The translations under genes and the position numbers were made by a program. Of a stretch of 6,220 nucleotides of DNA, positions 1 through 5,126 are shown one piece after another (within the stretch, counting starts at the first letter, position 1; each line of letters begins with the position of its first letter). The notes beneath the pieces are model-generated. The model saw only the letters and a program-made list of their open reading frames with translations. It did not search any database and was not told the origin of the DNA. This stretch comes from Ignavibacteriales bacterium (GTDB lineage Bacteria; Bacteroidota; Ignavibacteria; Ignavibacteriales; Melioribacteraceae): the NCBI GenBank assembly GCA_027080245.1, contig JALWSN010000296.1:1-6220 (forward strand), read 5' to 3'.

Positions 1-776
1 CGGCTATTTTAATAGCGGCTTTATTAAGCCAACACGCGTTAACGCTTACACCGATAATTATTTTCGCGGCGGCGGCAGGTTTCCTTGCGGCTGCAGCGGG
101 GAACGTAATCAACGATTATTACGATATTGAAATCGACCGCGTAAACAGACCCGACCGAGTTCTGCCCCTGAATCTATTGAGCTTAAAAGAAACTTTGATT
201 TATTATTTTCTTCTAAACACATCGGCGTTGTTTTTCGCATATTTTACTAACGGTTTAGCGCTTTTAATTACCGCAATTGCGGAGGCGCTGCTATTTTTTT
301 ATTCTTACAAATTAAAAAGCGTTCCACTGTTGGGAAACGTTACCGTCGCGTCGCTTACGGCGTTGGCTTTCGTTTACGGAGGCGTAGCGGTAGGTTATGT
401 TAATTACAGTTTTTACCCCGCGTTGTTCGCTTTCCTGATTAACTTCGCCAGGGAGGTGCTAAAAGACATTGAAGACATTGAGGGCGACAGATTTTACAAT
501 CTAAGAACCACCGCAATTGTTTTTGGAGAAGCTAGGTCGAAAAAAATAATTTCATTTTCCACTCTCGCTCTGATTGCGCTTACCGTTGTTCCTTACGCAA
601 CCGGCTTTTACAAATTTGAATATTTTTTGGTTGTGATGATTTTAGTAAACACGCCGTTGGTCTATTTCTTAAAAGAATTAAATTTAAATTTCAAAAAAGA
701 AAAATTAAGGAAACTATCCTCGTTGCTTAAATTCAACATGGCAATGGGGCTTTTGGCAATATGGTTAGGCAATTAA
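1..776 (+). CDS. UbiA-superfamily prenyltransferase, DGGGP-synthase-like (5' partial)
   Basis: This is an integral membrane prenyltransferase that would move a polyprenyl group from its diphosphate onto an acceptor. The reading frame is open from base 3 to the stop at 776 (257 residues visible). A TTG at 177 is internal, because the first Asp-rich motif lies before it. Counting the codon at base 3 as residue 1, motif one is NDYYDIEID (N37, D38, D41, D45) and motif two is DIEDIEGD (D155, D158, D162). Both are the Mg2+/diphosphate-binding motifs of the superfamily. The stretches YSYKLK, LLGN and REVLKDIEDIEGD resemble archaeal digeranylgeranylglyceryl phosphate synthase more than UbiA or MenA. 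Several hydrophobic segments fit the multi-helix fold. Full-length relatives are about 280-300 residues, so roughly 20-40 N-terminal residues are missing. The stop lies inside the start of rnhB, which suggests co-transcription. Family is sure; the acceptor substrate is inferred and could be a quinone or another precursor. Confidence 0.9.
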   Translation, partial: AILIAALLSQHALTLTPIIIFAAAAGFLAAAAGNVINDYYDIEIDRVNRPDRVLPLNLLSLKETLIYYFLLNTSALFFAYFTNGLALLITAIAEALLFFYSYKLKSVPLLGNVTVASLTALAFVYGGVAVGYVNYSFYPALFAFLINFAREVLKDIEDIEGDRFYNLRTTAIVFGEARSKKIISFSTLALIALTVVPYATGFYKFEYFLVVMILVNTPLVYFLKELNLNFKKEKLRKLSSLLKFNMAMGLLAIWLGN

Positions 777-1375
777 AAGAATTCGAAGAAAAATTTTACT
801 CATCCGACATTAAGCTTATTGCAGGTGTGGACGAAGCGGGACGAGGACCTCTGGCGGGTCCCGTGGTGGCTGCCGCAGTAGTTTTCGAAAAAGACGTATT
901 TATTGAAGGAGTTAACGATTCCAAAAAATTAAGCCGCAAAAAAAGAGAAGAATTGTTTGAGCAAATAAAACAAAAAGCTTTAAGCGTAGCAGTTACAATT
1001 GTTAGACCCGGCACAATTGACAAAATTAATATTCTAAAAGCCACGCTGTTGGCAATGAGAAAATCCGTAACAAAATTAAACCCCACGCCGGACTTGGCTT
1101 TAGTTGACGGCAATCAAAAATTCAAGTCCAAAATTCCGATAATTACCGTAATTAAGGGGGACTCGCTTTCCTTTAGCATTGCCGCGGCTTCAATTGTGGC
1201 GAAAGTTACAAGGGACAGGTTGATGATTAAAGCCTCTAAAAAGTTTCCTCATTATTTTTGGGAAGCAAACAAAGGCTACGGAACGCGTCAGCATATTGAA
1301 TCGATTAAAGAACATGGCGTTACCCCTTTGCACAGGCAAAGCTTTTTAAAAAACATTTTAAATGAAGAGGTTTAA
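761..1375 (+). CDS. rnhB: Ribonuclease HII
   Basis: Cytoplasmic endonuclease that cuts 5' of ribonucleotides embedded in DNA, starting ribonucleotide excision repair, and also degrades RNA in RNA-DNA hybrids. The protein has 204 residues, normal for the family. The N-terminal block GVDEAGRGPLAGPV supplies D24 and E25 and the GRG motif (27-29). LVDGNQ supplies D116 and KGDS supplies D134. The D116-D134 spacing of 18 matches the canonical four-acid active site. NKGYGT supplies the tyrosine (Y173) that reads the RNA-DNA junction, and the protein ends with the usual HRxSF block. The ATG at 761 overlaps the upstream prenyltransferase gene by 16 bp. Only a weak GGGG lies about 12 bases upstream, so translation is probably coupled. 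One small oddity is GDSLSFS, where many homologues have a basic residue at the fourth position (L136 here). The yraN gene follows, a common neighbour of rnhB in bacteria. Confidence 0.97.
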   Translation: MVRQLKEFEEKFYSSDIKLIAGVDEAGRGPLAGPVVAAAVVFEKDVFIEGVNDSKKLSRKKREELFEQIKQKALSVAVTIVRPGTIDKINILKATLLAMRKSVTKLNPTPDLALVDGNQKFKSKIPIITVIKGDSLSFSIAAASIVAKVTRDRLMIKASKKFPHYFWEANKGYGTRQHIESIKEHGVTPLHRQSFLKNILNEEV

Positions 1376-1377
1376 CC

Positions 1378-1381
1378 GGAG
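1378..1381 (+). promoter_or_regulatory. Ribosome binding site of yraN
   Basis: GGAG sits six bases before the ATG at 1388, within the 12-bp gap after the rnhB stop. It supports that start and independent ribosome loading within the operon. Confidence 0.55.
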
Positions 1382-1387
1382 TTTAAA

Positions 1388-1747
1388 ATGTCGAAATTTG
1401 AAACAGGTAAATTCGGCGAGGACTTAGCCGTTGAGTTCTTGAAGAAAAAAGGCTACAAAATACTTGCGCAGAACTATCGATACGGGCACGGTGAAATCGA
1501 CGTAATTGCCAAAGACGCCGCCACCATTGCATTTGTGGAAGTTAAGTACAGGAAATCCCTTAAATACGGACGTCCGGAAGAGGCGATTACCCAAAGCAAA
1601 TTAGCTCAAGTAAAAAAAATAGCCGCGGCTTACCTTTACGAAAACAACATTTCCGACGTAGAATGTAGAATAGACGTAATCGCAATTTTAAAAAAACCGG
1701 ACGGGAAATTTAAAATTGAACATTACAAAAATGTAAGCATTATTTAA
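1388..1747 (+). CDS. yraN: YraN / UPF0102 family nuclease-like protein
   Basis: Small soluble protein of 119 residues, the usual length of the UPF0102 family. This family has a restriction-endonuclease-like fold related to archaeal Holliday-junction resolvases, and its role in bacteria is not settled. Visible signatures are GKFGEDLA near the N-terminus (G7, G10, E11), the core GEIDVIA (E36, D38) and FVEVK (E51, K53). D38, E51 and K53 form a PD-(D/E)xK-like set that would bind a metal ion, so nuclease chemistry is plausible but inferred. A basic KYRKSLKYGRPEEA segment follows, and then CRIDVIAI, the second conserved acidic strand. The start is supported by GGAG at 1378-1381. It lies 12 bp after rnhB and is almost certainly in the same transcript. 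Its association with rnhB fits a role in DNA maintenance. Confidence 0.95.
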   Translation: MSKFETGKFGEDLAVEFLKKKGYKILAQNYRYGHGEIDVIAKDAATIAFVEVKYRKSLKYGRPEEAITQSKLAQVKKIAAAYLYENNISDVECRIDVIAILKKPDGKFKIEHYKNVSII

Positions 1748-1889
1748 CCCCTGATAATAATGGGCAAAGCAATACTTTAACTTTTAAAAAAATATTTTTT
1801 TCAATAAAATCAATACTACTAAAACTTTTAATCGCAGAAATGCCCGTAAAATAAGGACAAAAAAAATTTTTGAAAAATATTTTTTCCTC

Positions 1890-1919
1890 TTGCTTCAAAA
1901 ATCAATTCCATATATTTTG
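1890..1919 (+). promoter_or_regulatory. gdhA: Candidate Bacteroidota-type promoter for gdhA
   Basis: TTG at 1890-1892 is followed after exactly 19 bases by ATATTTTG at 1912-1919. The Bacteroidota sigma-ABfr consensus is TTTG, about 19-21 bases, then TAnnTTTG, so the -7 element matches at six of eight positions. It lies just downstream of the A/T palindromes. It would give a leader of about 210 nt before the ATG at 2139. The AT richness makes chance matches likely, so confidence is low. Confidence 0.25.
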
Positions 1920-1953
1920 GTTATTGTTAATGAAAAAAAATGTATTTAATTCA

Positions 1954-1984
1954 TTGATTTGAATGAAGAATTAAACTGGCTTTG
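1954..1984 (+). promoter_or_regulatory. gdhA: Alternative candidate promoter for gdhA
   Basis: TTG at 1954-1956, a 20-base spacer and TGGCTTTG at 1977-1984 match the same TTTG / TAnnTTTG pattern. The -7 element matches at seven of eight positions (G for the second-position A). It would give a leader of about 150 nt. It competes with the candidate at 1890-1919; the sequence alone cannot decide between them. Confidence 0.22.
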
Positions 1985-2129
1985 GTAAAGATAAATTTAA
2001 TAGATATTACCATTTTCAAACAACGCTCTAAAGAGAGGGAGAAAAATTATTTTAACGAAGAATCGTTTAGAACTAAAAAGTTTTCCTATTACTGCACCTT
2101 GTTAATTAATGATGTATCACAAAAAGCAT

Positions 2130-2133
2130 GGAG
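2130..2133 (+). promoter_or_regulatory. gdhA: Ribosome binding site that decides the gdhA start
   Basis: GGAG lies five bases before the ATG at 2139. The earlier in-frame ATG codons at 2109 and 2112 have no purine-rich sequence before them. This places the start at 2139 and gives a protein of the usual family length. Confidence 0.7.
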
Positions 2134-2138
2134 TAATC

Positions 2139-3500
2139 ATGTCTGAATTCGTTGAAAATTTCATGAAGGAAGTAAAAGCGAAAAATCCGGGGCAACCGGA
2201 ATTTCATCAAGCAGTCTACGAAGTAGCTACTTCTCTTGAACTGATTTTAGAAAAACACCCCGAGTATCGTTCGGCAAAAATCCTCGAAAGAATGGTTGAG
2301 CCTGAAAGAGTAATTATGTTTAGAGTTCCATGGGTAGATGATTCGGGCGAAATTCAAATTAACCGCGGTTACAGAATCGAAATGAATTCCGCAATCGGAC
2401 CTTACAAAGGCGGGCTTCGTTTTCACCCATCGGTTAATCTTGGCATTCTCAAATTTTTAGCTTTCGAACAAGTGTTTAAAAACAGCCTTACCACACTGCC
2501 AATGGGCGGCGGCAAAGGCGGTTCGGATTTTGATCCCAAAGGTAAAAGCGACGCCGAAGTAATGAGGTTCTGCCAATCGTTCATGACCGAATTGTTCCGG
2601 CACATCGGACCTAACACCGACGTACCAGCAGGCGACATTGGCGTAGGCGGAAGAGAAATAGGTTTCCTGTTCGGTCAATACAAACGTCTCAGAAATGAAT
2701 TTACCGGTGTCCTTACCGGCAAAGGCTTGAACTGGGGCGGTTCTTTGATTCGTCCGGAAGCCACTGGTTACGGCTCCGTTTACTTCGCCTCCGAAATGCT
2801 TGCCACCCGCGGCGAAACATTGGAAGGCAAGGTTTGCCTTGTTTCCGGAAGCGGAAACGTAGCTCAATATACCGTTGAAAAAATACTTGAACTTGGCGGC
2901 AAAGTTGTTACTCTTTCGGACTCTAGCGGTTATATTTACGACGAAGAAGGAATTGACAGAGAAAAATTAAACTTTGTAATGGAACTGAAGAACGTTAAAC
3001 GTGGAAGGATTAAAGAATACGCTGAAAAATATCCTAATGCGGTTTACACTCCCGTTGATCCCGAATTAGATTACAATCCCCTCTGGAACCACAAAGCCGA
3101 TTGCGCGTTCCCAAGCGCTACTCAAAACGAGATTAACGAAAAGGACGCTCAGCACTTAATTGACAACGGCGTAATTGCCGTTACCGAAGGCGCTAACATG
3201 CCAACAACGATTGAAGGCGTTAATCTTTTCCTGGAAAACAAAATACTTTACGCGCCTGGCAAAGCGGCTAACGCCGGCGGCGTTGCTGTTTCGGGACTCG
3301 AAATGTCCCAGAACAGCATGCGCTACTCTTGGACACGCGAAGAAGTGGACAACAAATTAAGAAATATAATGAAGAGCATACACAAAACTTGCGTGGATGC
3401 CGCTGAAACTTACGGTACTCCGGGCAATTACGTTAACGGCGCCAACATCGGCGGCTTCGTTAAAGTCGCCAACGCAATGTTAGATCAGGGCGTCGTTTAA
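2139..3500 (+). CDS. gdhA: NADP-type glutamate dehydrogenase
   Basis: Cytoplasmic enzyme, hexameric in its family, that interconverts 2-oxoglutarate plus ammonia and glutamate, normally in the assimilatory direction with NADPH. From the ATG at 2139 it has 453 residues, close to the roughly 450 of the bacterial class. The frame could extend to 2109, but that adds ten residues without a ribosome site and with no counterpart in the E. coli protein. Substrate-binding and catalytic residues stand in standard context: K90 (GPYKGG), K114 (FKN), K126 (PMGGGKGG) and D166 (PAGDIGVGG). The dinucleotide fold begins at GSGNVA (237-242), and SDSSG (260-264) at the next strand is typical of NADP-preferring enzymes. 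The C-terminal APGKAANAGGVAVSGLEM block is intact. Similarity to E. coli GdhA as I recall it is high throughout. It is flanked by a long leader and a strong terminator, so it is probably monocistronic. It is visibly richer in GC-ending codons than yraN, consistent with high expression. Confidence 0.97.
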   Translation: MSEFVENFMKEVKAKNPGQPEFHQAVYEVATSLELILEKHPEYRSAKILERMVEPERVIMFRVPWVDDSGEIQINRGYRIEMNSAIGPYKGGLRFHPSVNLGILKFLAFEQVFKNSLTTLPMGGGKGGSDFDPKGKSDAEVMRFCQSFMTELFRHIGPNTDVPAGDIGVGGREIGFLFGQYKRLRNEFTGVLTGKGLNWGGSLIRPEATGYGSVYFASEMLATRGETLEGKVCLVSGSGNVAQYTVEKILELGGKVVTLSDSSGYIYDEEGIDREKLNFVMELKNVKRGRIKEYAEKYPNAVYTPVDPELDYNPLWNHKADCAFPSATQNEINEKDAQHLIDNGVIAVTEGANMPTTIEGVNLFLENKILYAPGKAANAGGVAVSGLEMSQNSMRYSWTREEVDNKLRNIMKSIHKTCVDAAETYGTPGNYVNGANIGGFVKVANAMLDQGVV

Positions 3501-3540
3501 TTGAACTAACTAACATTGTTTGTTGATTCATGTTTACGCG

Positions 3541-3576
3541 AAGGTCGGCTTACTTTAGCCGGCCTTTTTAATTTTT
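3541..3576 (+). terminator. Rho-independent terminator of gdhA
   Basis: A 10-bp stem (3541-3550 with 3557-3566, one U-G wobble) encloses a 6-base loop and runs into a T-rich tail (CTTTTTAATTTTT). It lies 40 bp after the gdhA stop. On the minus strand the stem is not followed by a T tract, so it is directional for gdhA and not an obvious terminator for the converging operon. Confidence 0.92.
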
Positions 3577-3607
3577 AAAAAAACGACAGGGAAAAATTTA
3601 ACGGTTA

Positions 3608-4234
3608 TTATTTAACAAGTAATTCAAATCCCGTTAAAATAACCGAGGAGAAATAGCTCCACAAAGGACTGTAAAGCAATAGCAGCAATATTATTATTCC
3701 AAACGAACCTAAATTAACATACCAAGCCACCCACCTGTTGGGAAACAAATCAAACAAAATGTGAGAACCGTCCAACGGAGGCACGGGCAGCAGGTTAAAC
3801 ACAAATAAAAACAGGTTCAAATAAACGCTCATTCGAAACAAGTCCGTAATTAAAGGGCTAAAAGCTTCCCCGGACAAATTCAAAACAATAGCAAAGAAAA
3901 AAGCCAACATCAAATTTGCAAATGGTCCGCTAAAGGAAACAATTAAATCATTAGAGCGGGGATTACGGAAGTTCATTCTGTTAATTACCACCGGTTTAGC
4001 CCAGCCGATAATCCAACCGCCGGAAGTAATTCCTATTAACGGCACCAACAAACTGCCCACCAAATCAAGATGTTTTAGTGGGTTGAGCGTAAATCTTCCT
4101 GTTTGGCGTGGCGTTTCGTCACCAAAGTAAACCGCAAGCGCGGCGTGACTGAATTCGTGAACGGAAAATGAAATCAACAAAATAGGAATAAAAAGAAGAG
4201 AACGAATCAAAACAGGATTAACGGTAATGGACAT
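3608..4234 (-). CDS. Site-2-protease-like M50 family membrane metalloprotease
   Basis: Minimal intramembrane zinc metalloprotease of 208 residues with no PDZ domain. Members cut substrates within or near the membrane, but the substrate here is unknown. The first hydrophobic segment carries the zinc site HEFSH (H26, E27, H30). GWAKPV (77-82), SGPFANL (102-108) and NLLPVPPLDG with D155 as third metal ligand follow, which is the order seen in the SpoIVFB/YwhC-like branch. Four to six membrane segments are apparent, including a very hydrophobic one near the C-terminus (GIIILLLLLY). The frame is open upstream to 4369, but those 45 codons lie over the 3' end of xerD and give a cysteine-rich non-family sequence. 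The start is therefore set at the ATG at 4234-4232. That start is one base after the xerD stop and has GAGG five bases before it, so coupling is likely. Confidence 0.93.
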   Translation of the reverse strand: MSITVNPVLIRSLLFIPILLISFSVHEFSHAALAVYFGDETPRQTGRFTLNPLKHLDLVGSLLVPLIGITSGGWIIGWAKPVVINRMNFRNPRSNDLIVSFSGPFANLMLAFFFAIVLNLSGEAFSPLITDLFRMSVYLNLFLFVFNLLPVPPLDGSHILFDLFPNRWVAWYVNLGSFGIIILLLLLYSPLWSYFSSVILTGFELLVK

Positions 4235-4235
4235 T

Positions 4236-5126
4236 TCAACCTCGGGGATGAAATTCTTTGTGAACTTGCTTAATGAACTCCCTGTCGATATGAGTGTAAA
4301 TTTGAGTGGTTGAAATACTGCTGTGTCCCAGCATTTCCTGCACCGACCGCAAGTCCGCCCCGCCTTCAATTAAATGAGTGGCGAAAGTGTGGCGGAAAGT
4401 GTGCGGATGAACCTCCTTTGTAACGCCGGCTTCTTTTGTGTAACGTTGAATGGATTTCCACACCCACATTCGGCTAAGTTTTTTTCCTCTTTTATTAAGG
4501 AAAATAATTCCTTCGCTCTCCGTTTTTTTAACAAGAAAAGGGCGAGCGGAAATCAAATACTCGTTCACCCATTTAATTGCGCTACAGCCTATCGGCACTA
4601 TTCTTTCTTTGCTCCCCTTGCCAAAAACGCGGATTACTTCGTCGTTAAAATACAAATCGGTAATTTTTAAATTAATTAATTCGGAAACGCGTAATCCGCA
4701 TGAATAAAGGGTTTCGAGCATTGCCCTGTCCCTAAGCCCAATAATAGTAACTACGTCCGGTTGCTCGAATATTCTGTCAATTTCCTCTACGGTTAGCACA
4801 ACTGGCAGAGTTCTTTTAGGGGAACCTGCGCTTAATACGTCGGTAGGATTTTTTTGAATGTACCCTTGGTCGAACAAATATTGAAAGAATCCTTTTAACG
4901 CCGAAAGGTTTCGCGCCGAAGTAGCGCGGCTTGCGCCGGCAATTTTTTGTTCGTTCAAAAATTCCGAAATTGTTTTTGTTTGAACCTCATTCAAATCGGC
5001 TATTTTGTTAGCCTCGAGAAACTGAAAAAATTTTTTAATGTCGCTCGCATAAGAGTTTATAGAATTTGAGGAAAGATTTTTCACGAGGCTGAGAATTGCA
5101 AGATACTCTTTCAGGAACTCGTTCAT
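4236..5126 (-). CDS. xerD: Tyrosine recombinase XerD-like
   Basis: Site-specific recombinase expected to act at the chromosomal dif site, with a partner and FtsK, to resolve chromosome dimers. Its 296 residues match XerC/XerD length. The N-terminal SAM-like DNA-binding domain covers about residues 1-90. The catalytic domain has the complete set R146 (GLRVSEL), K170 (GKGSKER), H242 and R245 (HPHTFRH), H268 (LGHSS) and the nucleophile Y277 (QIYTH). All six sit two residues before their E. coli XerD counterparts, which supports XerD rather than a phage or transposon integrase. No attachment site, excisionase or cargo genes are nearby. Its ATG overlaps the stop of the HD-domain gene as ATGA, and the region before it is purine-rich without a clear Shine-Dalgarno, so it probably relies on coupling. 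XerC versus XerD naming is less certain than the family. Confidence 0.94.
   Translation of the reverse strand: MNEFLKEYLAILSLVKNLSSNSINSYASDIKKFFQFLEANKIADLNEVQTKTISEFLNEQKIAGASRATSARNLSALKGFFQYLFDQGYIQKNPTDVLSAGSPKRTLPVVLTVEEIDRIFEQPDVVTIIGLRDRAMLETLYSCGLRVSELINLKITDLYFNDEVIRVFGKGSKERIVPIGCSAIKWVNEYLISARPFLVKKTESEGIIFLNKRGKKLSRMWVWKSIQRYTKEAGVTKEVHPHTFRHTFATHLIEGGADLRSVQEMLGHSSISTTQIYTHIDREFIKQVHKEFHPRG
4240..4243 (-). promoter_or_regulatory. Ribosome binding site of the M50 protease gene
   Basis: On the minus strand GAGG lies five bases before the ATG at 4234, inside the last codons of xerD. It fixes the start at 4234 rather than at the upstream in-frame ATG at 4369. Confidence 0.65.

Larger units (their letters stand above)
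1748..2138 (+). other. Long AT-rich intergenic region / gdhA leader
   Basis: This stretch between yraN and the preferred gdhA start is very AT-rich and has no credible gene on the plus strand. It contains a perfect 16-bp A/T palindrome (A7-TA-T7, 1786-1801) and a related imperfect one at 1872-1886. There is a loose direct repeat beginning CAATACT (1770-1785 and 1811-1829), a short CTCT/AGAG inverted repeat (2026-2035) and a 5-bp hairpin AACGA-AGAA-TCGTT (2054-2067). No GC-rich terminator follows yraN. The A-tracts suggest curved DNA or an UP-like element. The region probably holds the gdhA promoter and a 5' leader, but I recognise no known riboswitch. Confidence 0.6.

Noticed and set aside
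796..1113. 105-codon open frame on the minus strand inside rnhB
   Set aside because: It lies wholly opposite a gene with a complete RNase HII active site, and its product has no recognisable family features.
1930..1962. Ten-codon ATG open frame in the gdhA leader, a possible leader peptide
   Set aside because: It is very short, has no Shine-Dalgarno, and its Lys/Asn/Phe content is what AT-rich DNA gives by chance.
2423..2867. Two overlapping minus-strand open frames (71 and 136 codons) inside gdhA
   Set aside because: Antisense shadows of a highly conserved, codon-biased gene. No ribosome site or family motif is visible.
3175..3360. 61-codon plus-strand frame within gdhA
   Set aside because: An out-of-frame shadow of the conserved GDH C-terminal region without independent support.
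4235..4369. 45-residue N-terminal extension of the M50 protease frame
   Set aside because: It lies over the xerD 3' end in another frame, is cysteine-rich and unlike the family, and the GAGG-ATG at 4234 gives a normal start.
4374..4707. Plus-strand open frames (98 and 85 codons) opposite xerD
   Set aside because: They overlap each other and the XerD catalytic region, and show no coherent protein features.
4236..5126. Tyrosine recombinase as a sign of an integrated element
   Set aside because: Catalytic spacing matches housekeeping XerD, it sits in a coupled operon, and no att repeats, tRNA or cargo genes are present.
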